A stretch of DNA of 51,199 bases from Clostridia bacterium (lineage in GTDB: Bacteria; Bacillota; Clostridia; Oscillospirales; CAG-272), in assembly GCA_017522795.1 (NCBI GenBank), contig JAFWXZ010000052.1:1-51199 (forward strand). The letters run 5' to 3'. A program made the position numbers and the translations under genes. How positions within the stretch are numbered: position 1 is the stretch's first letter; each line of letters opens with the position of its first letter. This document shows positions 16,754 through 23,732 of the stretch, in pieces. The notes under the pieces are model-generated. The model saw nothing but the letters and a program-made list of their open reading frames with translations. It was not told the origin of the DNA and did no database searches.

Positions 16754-18108
16754 GTTTTATTAACGATAGCTTTATGCTCAAAAACGAGCCCGCGAAGAAG
16801 CTTTATGCAATGGTAAAGGATCTTCCCATCATTGACTACCATTGACATCTTTCTCCAAAGCAGATAGCAGAGAACTATCAGTTCAGAAATGCCTTTGATC
16901 TTTTCCTTGGCGGTGACCATTACAAGTGGCGTCAGATTAGAACTAACGGTGTTCCCGAGGAGTATATTACAGGAAATGCTGACGAGTACGAGAAATTCAA
17001 GATGTTTGCGGCGACTCTTCCTCGTCTTATTGGCAATCCTCTTTATCATTGGACTCACCTTGAACTTAAAAGATATTTCGACATTGACGAAACTCTTAAC
17101 GAGGAGTCCTGCGAGCGCATCTGGAATAAGGTAAACGAGTGCCTTGCAAAGCCCGAATATCGCGCTCAGGAGCTTATTCGTCGCTCTAACGTTGAGATCA
17201 TCTGCACCACCGACGATCCCGTTGATACACTTGAGTATCACGCAGCTCTTCGTAGCTTCTCTACAAAGGTTCTTCCTACCTTCCGTCCCGATAAGGCTGT
17301 TGAGATCGGCAAGGAGACCTTCGTTCCTTATATCGAGTCTACAGGCGTTAAGTCCTACGAGGAGCTTATCGCTTGGATAAAGGCTCGCATCGCATACTTC
17401 AACGAGTATGGCTGCCGTCTTTCTGACCACGCTCTCGAGTACGTTCCCTTCGCGGTTGGCGATCCCAAGGCTGCTTTTGATAAGCGTATGGCAGGTGAGG
17501 AGCTTACTAAGGAGGAGATCGATTCATTCAAGACCGCAATGCTTCTTGCGTGCGCTGAGGAGTACGTAAAGTACGATTGGGCTATGCAGCTTCACATCGG
17601 TGCGCTTCGTAATAATAACAAGAAGATGTATGAGAAGCTTGGCCCCGATACAGGCTTTGATTCTATCAACGATCTTTGCATCGCAGAGGATCTGGGCGCA
17701 TTTATGAGCCATCTTGAATGCGCTGATGCGCTTCCCAAAACTATTCTTTATACACTTAACCCCAAGGATAATTATGTTCTGGGAACTATGCTTGGTTGCT
17801 TCCAGGGAGCTGGCGTAGCAGGCAAGATTCAGTTCGGCTCTGGCTGGTGGTTCAATGATCAGCGTGACGGTATGGAGGCGCAGATGCAGGCTCTTGCCAA
17901 CCTTGGCACACTCTCCGCTTTCGTTGGTATGCTTACCGACAGCCGCTCCTTCGTTTCCTATCCTCGCCATGAGTACTTTAGACGCATTATGTGTAATCTT
18001 ATTGGTAAGTGGGTAGCTGAGGGCGAGTATCCCGAGGACTACAAGGCTCTTGAGAGCATTGTAACAGGAATCGCATACTATAACGCAAAGAAATACTTCA
18101 AGTTCTAA
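16750..18108 (+). CDS. uxaC: Uronate (glucuronate/galacturonate) isomerase UxaC with an in-frame TGA at codon 32
   Basis: Isomerises D-glucuronate to D-fructuronate and D-galacturonate to D-tagaturonate; an amidohydrolase-fold enzyme. From ATG 16750 the frame runs MSFINDSFML...LPIIDYH, then TGA (16843-16845), then HLSPKQIAENYQFRN and on without interruption to a TAA at 18106-18108 (452 codons). Downstream landmarks include DHYKWRQIRTNG, GNPLYHWTHLEL, TTDDP, HIGALRNNN and MLTDSRSF. The TGA falls between the two histidines of the N-terminal HxH metal motif; in E. coli UxaC that residue is, as I recall, cysteine. This fits selenocysteine, but a nonsense mutation or base error is equally a single change. 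A restart at ATG 17002 would lose the metal site. Confidence 0.88.
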
Positions 18109-18115
18109 AATGTTT

Positions 18116-18150
18116 ATCCCCGAGAAGATAAAAATTCTCGGGGATTTTTT
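18116..18150 (+). terminator. Terminator of the uxaBAC operon
   Basis: An 11-bp stem (18116-18126 with 18135-18145) with CCCCGAGAA in the left arm is followed by a T-run, 8 bases after the uxaC stop. Confidence 0.9.
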
Positions 18151-18160
18151 GAAAAACCTA

Positions 18161-18189
18161 TTGACAAACAGGGAAGTATATGCTATAAT
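18161..18189 (+). promoter_or_regulatory. Consensus promoter of tRNA-Leu
   Basis: Perfect TTGACA (18161-18166) and TATAAT (18184-18189) with a 17-bp spacer, ending 11 bp before the mature tRNA 5' end. Confidence 0.92.
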
Positions 18190-18200
18190 ATCAAATGTTC

Positions 18201-18284
18201 GCGGGAGTGGCGGAATCGGCAGACGCGCACGTTTGAGGGGCGTGTATCTTTGATGTACGGGTTCAAGTCCCGTTTCCCGCACCA
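18201..18284 (+). tRNA. tRNA-Leu(GAG) with encoded CCA
   Basis: Acceptor GCGGGAG pairs with TTCCCGC (one G-U), followed by discriminator A and CCA. The D-arm starts TGGCGGAATCGG. The anticodon stem CACGT/GCGTG encloses loop TTGAGGG, anticodon GAG, reading CUU/CUC leucine codons. A long class II variable arm and T-arm CGGGTTCAAGTCCCG follow. Its last 12 bases recur at the 3' ends of two downstream RNAs and its 3' end is partly duplicated near 20299. Confidence 0.96.
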
Positions 18285-18286
18285 AC

Positions 18287-18322
18287 AAAAAAGAGGCTAA
18301 CCAAAAGGTTGGTCTCTTTTTT
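18287..18322 (+). terminator. Terminator after tRNA-Leu
   Basis: A 16-bp stem including two wobble pairs closes an AAAA loop (18303-18306) and ends in six T; the A-run on the left arm makes it potentially bidirectional. Confidence 0.85.
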
Positions 18323-18327
18323 GTTGA

Positions 18328-18419
18328 GCGGGAACGGGACAGACCTCAGCTACCGCTTCGGTCTTCAGGCTAAAAACTCTTATCAAGAGTTTTATTAACG
18401 CCTGACATTTCCCGCACCA
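18328..18419 (+). ncRNA. tRNA-like structured RNA, copy A
   Basis: 92 nt beginning GCGGGAA and ending TTCCCGC-A-CCA: a 7-bp acceptor-like stem with discriminator and CCA, matching the neighbouring tRNA-Leu ends. The interior is not a tRNA: there is no T-arm or anticodon arm. Instead it shows hairpin P2 (AGACC/GGTCT, a TC/TC internal loop, then AGC/GCT) and hairpin P3 (CAGGC/GCCTG, then AAAACTCTT/AAGAGTTTT with an ATC loop). Copy B has the same layout with compensating base changes in several stems, which argues for a conserved RNA fold. It has its own terminator. The function is unknown to me. A small inverted-repeat mobile element is the main alternative. Confidence 0.6.
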
Positions 18420-18421
18420 GG

Positions 18422-18457
18422 ATAAAGACCAGGAGAAATTCTGGTCTTTATTTTTTT
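18422..18457 (+). terminator. Terminator after copy A
   Basis: ATAAAGACCAG (18422-18432) pairs with CTGGTCTTTAT (18441-18451); inner G-U and A-U pairs leave a GAAA tetraloop, followed by a run of T. The terminator after copy B has the same tetraloop with different stem bases. Confidence 0.85.
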
Positions 18458-18506
18458 GTTTTGAGAGACATATATGTATATCCTAAATCCTCCCAGTCTT
18501 TATCCT

Positions 18507-18600
18507 GGGGGAAAAGGGACAGACCTCAAGGCAGGCTTTCGGTCTTCGCTCTAAAAACAGTTATTAACTGTTTTCTTAACGAGCGACATTTCCCGCACCA
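18507..18600 (+). ncRNA. tRNA-like structured RNA, copy B
   Basis: A second unit of 94 nt with the same order as copy A: GGGGGAAA pairs with TTTCCCGC (one mismatch), then A-CCA. P2 is AGACC/GGTCT with the same TC/TC internal loop and apical AAG/CTT in place of AGC/GCT. P3 is CGCTC/GAGCG in place of CAGGC/GCCTG, then AAAACAGTT/AACTGTTTT in place of AAAACTCTT/AAGAGTTTT. Single-stranded parts (GGGACAGACCTC, TAAAAAC, TTAACG, GACATTTCCCGCACCA) are nearly identical between copies. Weak -35/-10-like sequences lie upstream at about 18463-18490; no strong promoter is seen. Confidence 0.6.
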
Positions 18601-18605
18601 AACAG

Positions 18606-18644
18606 AAAAAATACGAACCTTGAGAAATCGAGGTTCGTATTTTT
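18606..18644 (+). terminator. Terminator after copy B
   Basis: A long stem containing ATACGAACCT/AGGTTCGTAT closes a GAAA tetraloop. One T-G pair is a wobble only in plus-strand RNA, supporting plus-strand transcription. TTTTTCC follows. Confidence 0.8.
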
Positions 18645-18697
18645 CCTTTACAAGAGATTATTTTGGTATTCAAATTGCTAGATAAAAACTAATTTAA

Positions 18698-18728
18698 AAG
18701 GGTGGGACACCAATGCCCACCCTTGTTT
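18698..18728 (-). terminator. Terminator of the orphan gene at 18760
   Basis: AAGGGTGGG (18698-18706) pairs with CCCACCCTT (18716-18724). On the minus strand it follows the stop codon of the 18760 gene by about 35 bases; on the plus strand TTGTTTTATT follows, so it may work in both directions. Confidence 0.7.
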
Positions 18729-18759
18729 TATTTACAAATTCACACCTTCAATTAGTACG

Positions 18760-20169
18760 TTATTTTTTAGAAACTTTTTGGTTAATTAATTCAAAGATGT
18801 TTTTATCGTTTTTGCTTTTGTGAAGAGTAAATTTTCCTATAGATGTATGTAAAACTATTTTTTTGTTGCATTCTACTTCAGTGATATCCTCATAACCTAT
18901 ATTGAAACCAGTGTTGTATCCTCGATATTTCACTCCGTTTTCGTATATCTCAATACATTTATGATCAGGGTTACCCGAGATTTTGTTTCTCAACATAGCA
19001 ACAAAACAAAAAATTAATAACACTAACGATGTAAACATCGGTATGCCAAGTCCAAAAATAAAATATAACGTCCATTCCATTTGTGGATTTAAGAGTTGTA
19101 TTATTAAAGCCAAAACATTGTAAAATCCAAAAATAGGAGTTAATATCTTGAAGATAAATAATAATTGTTGCAACTTGCCATACTCTTGAGAATATATCAA
19201 CTTACCATAATCGTATTCGTATTCTTCAAAAAAGTCATCAAATGGATGGTAGTCAAAAACGAAGCCTTGTTGCTCACATTTTTCTTTGAATATTGCAACG
19301 TTTGGATCAGGCTTTTCATATGGTCCTATATACTGACGAAAACTATACACAATATCTTTATTGAATATAAAGCCTCTCTGCATTGTTTCATCGTTTTGCA
19401 AATATCCTAAAACGTTTCTTTCGGCAAAATCAAGAATATCGTTATTGACTTTATTTATCTTTATTTCCTCTTCGTCATATTTAATGGTTAATTCTTGATT
19501 GTCTAGTTCGTAATCAAATGTTTTTAATGGTATTCGTTTTTCAAACAATGGTTTGAATTGCATTTCTTTAGCTTTTAGCACACTTTCTTTGTTATGACTC
19601 ATAGGGCTTAACAAAAAAGAAACTATGCCATCATTATCGATGTCAAAATAACAATGAAAGAATGTATATCCAATGTGTAATTCGTTTTCAATAACTCCTT
19701 TACATCTTAAAATAGCGAGCGAACCCCACGATGTATCAAAAAGAATTTCAAGTGTATCATTTTTTTCTTGCATTGCTAAAATATAACCATCGTGAAAGGA
19801 ACCGGTATTAAAATCTAATGCCTCGAGATCCGATTTAGAAGTTATTGTTGTATACTCTTTAGGTATAATTTGCGATAAAACCTCTTGAGCTTCCTGTAGC
19901 ATTTCAGGAGTATATTTTTTGTGCTTTATTGTTTTGAAAATATTTCTATCGTTCCAATATGACTTAAGTTTATCTTCGTTTATAGAAAAATTATCAGTAT
20001 TATAATCCATAAAAAGAATATTGTAACGAGTGCCTTGGAAAATATGTAGAACTATTAATTGTGAAAAAGAACTATCAAAAACAACAGCTTTACAGTTGTT
20101 TCTTTTTATAGAAACAGCAAAAACAGGCGAATAATAAACACTGTTGTTATGCATTATTTTAGCAAGCAT
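18760..20169 (-). CDS. Orphan membrane protein with SFHDG-containing N-terminal region and PH-like C terminus
   Basis: 469 residues; I do not recognise the family. The first 330 residues are hydrophilic, with a SFHDG segment at 124-128. Two membrane helices lie at about 335-360 and 367-393. The last 70 residues (CIEIYENGVKYRGYNTGF...YEDITEVECNKKIVLHT) look like a bacterial PH-type beta domain facing the cytoplasm. The start has a near-perfect TAAGGAGG seven bases upstream and a promoter at 20208-20236. Base composition is visibly more AT-rich and codon use differs from flanking core genes. It sits alone between tRNA-Leu and a partial tRNA copy, so it was probably acquired. No toxin or immunity motif could be established. 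Confidence 0.8.
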   Translation of the reverse strand: MLAKIMHNNSVYYSPVFAVSIKRNNCKAVVFDSSFSQLIVLHIFQGTRYNILFMDYNTDNFSINEDKLKSYWNDRNIFKTIKHKKYTPEMLQEAQEVLSQIIPKEYTTITSKSDLEALDFNTGSFHDGYILAMQEKNDTLEILFDTSWGSLAILRCKGVIENELHIGYTFFHCYFDIDNDGIVSFLLSPMSHNKESVLKAKEMQFKPLFEKRIPLKTFDYELDNQELTIKYDEEEIKINKVNNDILDFAERNVLGYLQNDETMQRGFIFNKDIVYSFRQYIGPYEKPDPNVAIFKEKCEQQGFVFDYHPFDDFFEEYEYDYGKLIYSQEYGKLQQLLFIFKILTPIFGFYNVLALIIQLLNPQMEWTLYFIFGLGIPMFTSLVLLIFCFVAMLRNKISGNPDHKCIEIYENGVKYRGYNTGFNIGYEDITEVECNKKIVLHTSIGKFTLHKSKNDKNIFELINQKVSKK

Positions 20170-20207
20170 ATAGTTACCTCCTTAAGAACATATCGTTTCA
20201 ATAATAC

Positions 20208-20236
20208 ATTATACCATGTATTGAAATAATTTACAA
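20208..20236 (-). promoter_or_regulatory. Promoter of the orphan gene, overlapped by a dyad
   Basis: On the minus strand, TTGTAA (20231-20236) and TATAAT (20208-20213) are 17 bp apart. An imperfect inverted repeat, TTTCAA...TACAT (20196-20209) and ATGTATTGAAA (20216-20226), straddles the -10 and could be a repressor site. Confidence 0.65.
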
Positions 20237-20284
20237 GTAATATGTTTTGAAATTGGGAGCACTTCCCATCAAAATCAAGAGACT

Positions 20285-20315
20285 GGGTTCGTACATTTTC
20301 CCGTTTCCCTTACCA
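20285..20315 (+). repeat. Decayed partial copy of the tRNA-Leu 3' end (possible att site)
   Basis: GGGTTC, then TCCCGTTTCCC (20299-20309), then ACCA in the same order as in tRNA-Leu (GGGTTC 18259-18264; TCCCGTTTCCC 18268-18278; ACCA 18281-18284). The gap between the first two blocks has grown from 3 to 8 bases. A terminator follows, as after a real tRNA. No integrase gene is present between the copies. Confidence 0.5.
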
Positions 20316-20317
20316 CA

Positions 20318-20345
20318 AAGCAGAGTATTGAGCTCTGCATTTTTC
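20318..20345 (+). terminator. Terminator after the tRNA remnant
   Basis: GCAGAG (20320-20325) pairs with CTCTGC (20333-20338), followed by ATTTTTCG. Confidence 0.7.
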
Positions 20346-20355
20346 GTTTTATAAT

Positions 20356-20388
20356 AAAAAAGCTCAACCAAGCGGTTGAGCTTTTTTA
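20356..20388 (-). terminator. Bidirectional terminator after the YwaF-like gene
   Basis: A 14-bp perfect stem (20356-20369 with 20374-20387) with AAGC loop and A/T runs on both sides, adjoining the stop codon at 20389. Confidence 0.9.
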
Positions 20389-21756
20389 TTAAACGGTAGC
20401 CATTTCGGGACTCTTTTTATTTTTACCTTTGATTTTGTCAATAATCTTGTAGCTGAGAAGAGTAAGGCCAATAAAGGCAAAGTTCAGCGCGGTGAAAAGA
20501 ACAAAGACGGTGACTACAAGTATAGGGTAGATCTCAAATTCACCAAACTGCCAGTGAACAAGACCTGTAAATCCTGCGAACGGGATATAGTCAACGGCAA
20601 CCTCGGGATTGAACATATAGAAGTGATTTACAGCATATCCTTCGTTGGTATCAATAGCATTGATAATTGTACCGAAGACAAACACGAATGCAAAGTAGAC
20701 CACAAATATCCTCATCATGTTCTTGAATGCCGTCTTATCCAGCCTTGGAAAAATTCCAAGAGTAGCGCAGAGAACAGGAAACATTACAACGAAGCTATGC
20801 TCATAAATATAATGAAGAGGCCAGAATGTGATAGAGCTGTCGCCAAAGGTGAACAGAGTGATTGCAATCGCCGCACCAACCAGATTTGCAACATATCCGA
20901 AATCGAACGTCTTCTTATCCTTTGTAATTATGGTGTAAAGATAGAAGAATGCAGCGATATTACAAAGCTGAAGGGGAAGTCTTGAATAGGTAAATCCACG
21001 CAAAAATGGAGATAAAGTATGCATAACTTGTGCGATTACCATAAATGAAATAAACGTGAACTTGTCCTTCTGACTGCGTTTCCTAAAAACGAAATGAAGC
21101 ACAACAATTTCGACTATCAAGCAGCATATCCAAAGTATATGCAGATTTCCAAACATTTCGCCCGATAAACCAAGCTTGTCCTGATCGAAAAGAGTCTTGG
21201 GTATGTATGATGGCATCATCTGCATCATGATGAGCGGAGTAATACCGAGAAGCATAAGGAGCTCTCTCGGTGTTTTCATGCTGATTTTATGCTTGTAGGT
21301 AAGCTTCATCAGCACGGGAATTATTATAGCAAATATCAGCTCAAGGGTATATAATACGTGTCTTACGTGTACGTTGATATATTCACCACCTGCGCCTTCT
21401 GCTGTAAAATATGCAAAGGTGTCGTCATAAAGCAGTGCGGCAAGTATGCTTACAGGTAGGGAAAAGTAGCTTGCAATATTGCGGAAAAGCCTGCTTTCAA
21501 AGAACACAGACATAGGCAGAACCGCATATCCAATATGATATCCCCAGCGCATAAATGACTGCAGGGGATCATCCAAAGGACCGACCGTTTCTACGAATGA
21601 ATCAGAAAGAAAATATCTGACGACTCCCATCAGGCAGAAAGAGACGGCGAGTATTTTTAATACAAGCTGTGGACTAATCTTGTTCCACTTTTCAAAAGCA
21701 TACTTTAATGCTAAAATTGCAATAATCGAAAGTCCTAAAGTTATTAAAGTATTCAT
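20389..21756 (-). CDS. TMEM164/YwaF-family integral membrane protein, long form
   Basis: 455 residues with about 11-12 hydrophobic segments. The C-terminal half resembles the YwaF/TMEM164 family: SPFLRGFTYSRLPLQLCNIAAF (C265 at the cysteine that is catalytic in TMEM164 acyltransferase), then FWPLHYIYEHSFVVMFPV with two histidines, and an NxxYM segment near 375-383. YwaF proteins I know of are about 240 residues, so the first 200 residues here are an extra membrane module. The start at 21754-21756 has GAGGAAA upstream and a strong promoter. It is monocistronic. A lipid acyl-transfer role is inference from distant resemblance; it could be a transporter. Confidence 0.75.
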   Translation of the reverse strand: MNTLITLGLSIIAILALKYAFEKWNKISPQLVLKILAVSFCLMGVVRYFLSDSFVETVGPLDDPLQSFMRWGYHIGYAVLPMSVFFESRLFRNIASYFSLPVSILAALLYDDTFAYFTAEGAGGEYINVHVRHVLYTLELIFAIIIPVLMKLTYKHKISMKTPRELLMLLGITPLIMMQMMPSYIPKTLFDQDKLGLSGEMFGNLHILWICCLIVEIVVLHFVFRKRSQKDKFTFISFMVIAQVMHTLSPFLRGFTYSRLPLQLCNIAAFFYLYTIITKDKKTFDFGYVANLVGAAIAITLFTFGDSSITFWPLHYIYEHSFVVMFPVLCATLGIFPRLDKTAFKNMMRIFVVYFAFVFVFGTIINAIDTNEGYAVNHFYMFNPEVAVDYIPFAGFTGLVHWQFGEFEIYPILVVTVFVLFTALNFAFIGLTLLSYKIIDKIKGKNKKSPEMATV

Positions 21757-21785
21757 TTTTTTCCTCTTAAAATCAAGTTAAAAAA

Positions 21786-21814
21786 ATTATACCAAATATT
21801 CGTTCAAAAGTCAA
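21786..21814 (-). promoter_or_regulatory. Promoter of the YwaF-like gene
   Basis: TTGACT (21809-21814) and TATAAT (21786-21791) on the minus strand, 17 bp apart. Confidence 0.85.
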
Positions 21815-21889
21815 CAGGAAAAGTATCAAATTATGTTGAATTTGAATTAATAATTATTAAATAAATAATAAAAAAATTTTAAAAACCTC

Positions 21890-21918
21890 TTGATTTTTAT
21901 AAATACTTATGATATAAT
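21890..21918 (+). promoter_or_regulatory. Promoter of rpsT with a long leader
   Basis: TTGATT (21890-21895) and TATAAT (21913-21918), 17 bp apart. The untranslated leader is about 95 nt; GTGATC and GATCGC near its two ends can pair, so it may fold, but I do not recognise a known motif. Confidence 0.85.
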
Positions 21919-22021
21919 ATCACAGGAAAAATGTGATCGTATGTAAAGTGAGCTCTGACGGACCCTCTCAGCCGCAGAATTAACCGAGCGTAGATCGCGT
22001 AAAATTTAAAGGAGAAATAAA

Positions 22022-22285
22022 ATGGCTAATATTAAGTCCGCTAAGAAGCGTATTCTTGTTAACCGTACCAAGGCACTCCAGAACCAGATGGTTAAGAGCC
22101 AGCTCAAGACTATTATCAAGAAGTTCAACGCTGCAGTAGAGGCAGGCGATAAGACCGCTGCTTCCGAGCTTTACAGACTTGCTGTTAAGAAGGTAGACCA
22201 GGCAGTTGCTCACGGCATCCTTCACAAGAACAACGCGGCTCACAAGAAGTCCGAGTTCACCAAGAAGTTCAACGCAATGGCATAA
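22022..22285 (+). CDS. rpsT: Ribosomal protein S20
   Basis: Small-subunit primary-binding protein S20. It starts MANIKSAKKRILVNRTKALQN and contains the typical KTAASELYRLAVKKVDQAV helical hairpin and HKKSEFTKKF end. 87 residues, exactly family size. AAAGGAG lies eight bases before the ATG. It is monocistronic, with its own promoter and a strong terminator at 22293-22325. Confidence 0.98.
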   Translation: MANIKSAKKRILVNRTKALQNQMVKSQLKTIIKKFNAAVEAGDKTAASELYRLAVKKVDQAVAHGILHKNNAAHKKSEFTKKFNAMA

Positions 22286-22292
22286 TTTTTAT

Positions 22293-22325
22293 AAAAAGTC
22301 CGCCTTAACCCAGCGGACTTTTTTG
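22293..22325 (+). terminator. Terminator of rpsT
   Basis: AAAAAGTCCGC pairs with GCGGACTTTTT around a 9-nt loop, then a T-run. Confidence 0.9.
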
Positions 22326-22385
22326 TTTTTTTATTCTGATTTTAAAAGGGAATTGTGACTTCGTCACATTAGAGAAAATATATAC

Positions 22386-22414
22386 TTGACGAATTCTTTT
22401 TATTATGATAAAAT
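22386..22414 (+). promoter_or_regulatory. Promoter of dgt
   Basis: TTGACG (22386-22391) and TAAAAT (22409-22414), 17 bp apart, 40 bases upstream of the ATG. Confidence 0.75.
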
Positions 22415-22454
22415 ATAGTCAGAAAAGAAAAAGCCTTCTGAAAGGAGGAAAACA

Positions 22455-23684
22455 ATGAGTAAAAACCGTAATTACGAGCATTTGAGCCGTGAGATGTCAG
22501 AACGTATAAGATACGACAGAGAGCACGGTACTCGCCCGAATTTTGCAGCGGATGGTAAAAATGCGCTTCGCCGTGACATGAGCTCTGATAAGGAGTCTGT
22601 CTGGCGCCCCGCGTATCTTCGCGACGTTGACAAGATTCTTCATAGCCCCTATTATAACAGATATACCGATAAGACACAGGTGTTTTCGTTCTATAAAAAC
22701 GACGATATTACAAGGCGCGCCCTTCACGTTCAGCTTGTTTCTCGTACTGCCAGAACGCTTGGTGCGGCACTTGGGCTTAACCTTGATCTTATTGAGGCGA
22801 TATCGCTTGGTCACGATATTGGTCACACCCCATTTGGACACGCAGGCGAGCGCTTTATTAGCGAGGTTTATCATGCCGAGACTGGTAGATACTTCAACCA
22901 TAACGTTCATAGTGTAAGAGTACTTGACGGTATTTTTGATCATAACATCACCCTCGATACTCTTGATGGAATTATCACTCATAACGGTGAGTTTGAGATG
23001 GACGAATATCGTCCCGCATTCCTCGCGGGATTTGAAGAGTTTGACAAGATGGTTGAGAGCTGCTACGTTGATCAGTCCAATATCATCAAGATCATCCCCT
23101 CCACCCTTGAGGGATGTGTAGTTCGCGTTTCGGATATTATCGCATATCTTGGAAAGGACCGCCAGGATGCCGAGAAGGCGGGGCTGATTGATCTGTCTAA
23201 CGATATGGGTGATGTTGGTATCGGTACGATCAACTCTGATATAATGAATAACCTTATGGTTAATATTATTGAGAACAGCTACGGCAAGCCTTATATCAAG
23301 CTTGACGAGGAGCATTATCAGTCTATGCGCGCCGCAAAACGCGACAATTACGAGCAGATCTATAAAAAGGATCACGTATCCCGTGTCCTTGACGAGACCG
23401 TTCGTCCCATGATGCACAAGATGTATTATCAGCTTCTCGGTGATCTTAAGGCAGGGAAGAAGTCCTCGCCTATATATAAGCACCACGTTGACTTTGTTCT
23501 CGGCAACCACTATGCTCATTCAAAGCCTTATCTTGAAACAGAGCCTAATCAGATAGTCGTTGACTATATTGCATCGATGACCGACGATTATTGCACAGAG
23601 TTATACAAGTTCCTCTTCCCAAGCAGCAACGTTGATATCAAATATCACGGTTACTTTGAGGATCTTGTACCTCCCAAGAAATAA
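22455..23684 (+). CDS. dgt: dGTPase-like HD-domain triphosphohydrolase
   Basis: Members of this family hydrolyse dGTP or other dNTPs to the nucleoside and tripolyphosphate. The HD metal site is visible as H91 (RRALHVQL), H120-D121 (LGHDIGH) and D227 in VVRVSDIIAYLGKD; H124 and H129 of GHTPFGHAGE match the extended Dgt motif. The N-terminal region (RPNFAADGKNALRRDMSSDKES) is typical of the clostridial branch. 409 residues. AAAGGAGG precedes the ATG. It is alone between its own promoter and terminator. Which dNTP is preferred cannot be read from sequence. Confidence 0.88.
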   Translation: MSKNRNYEHLSREMSERIRYDREHGTRPNFAADGKNALRRDMSSDKESVWRPAYLRDVDKILHSPYYNRYTDKTQVFSFYKNDDITRRALHVQLVSRTARTLGAALGLNLDLIEAISLGHDIGHTPFGHAGERFISEVYHAETGRYFNHNVHSVRVLDGIFDHNITLDTLDGIITHNGEFEMDEYRPAFLAGFEEFDKMVESCYVDQSNIIKIIPSTLEGCVVRVSDIIAYLGKDRQDAEKAGLIDLSNDMGDVGIGTINSDIMNNLMVNIIENSYGKPYIKLDEEHYQSMRAAKRDNYEQIYKKDHVSRVLDETVRPMMHKMYYQLLGDLKAGKKSSPIYKHHVDFVLGNHYAHSKPYLETEPNQIVVDYIASMTDDYCTELYKFLFPSSNVDIKYHGYFEDLVPPKK

Positions 23685-23690
23685 AGCATC

Positions 23691-23722
23691 AGCCCCTTGG
23701 GACTTTTTCCGAGGGGCTTTTC
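23691..23722 (+). terminator. Terminator of dgt
   Basis: AGCCCCTTGG pairs with CCGAGGGGCT (one wobble), then TTTTCG. Confidence 0.85.
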
Positions 23723-23732
23723 GTTATACAAT

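Noticed and set aside
16711-17430. A 239-codon frame antisense to uxaC
   Set aside because: It overlaps conserved UxaC motifs in the sense strand; no start signal or family match.
17524-18288. A 254-codon minus-strand frame beginning near the tRNA, with LEPVHQRYTPLKRARLPIPPLPR-type text
   Set aside because: That peptide is the usual false translation of the reverse complement of a leucine tRNA gene; the rest is antisense to uxaC.
18328-18600. Calling units A and B tRNA genes, including tRNA-Sec
   Set aside because: The ends look like a tRNA, but there is no T-loop, no anticodon arm and no D-arm in either copy.
18201-18644. CRISPR-like array from the repeated TTTCCCGCACCA
   Set aside because: Only three copies, at irregular spacing, and they are 3' ends of tRNA or tRNA-like units followed by terminators rather than repeat-spacer units.
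22497-23519. A 340-codon frame antisense to dgt
   Set aside because: The plus-strand HD-domain protein has all its metal-site motifs; the antisense frame has none.
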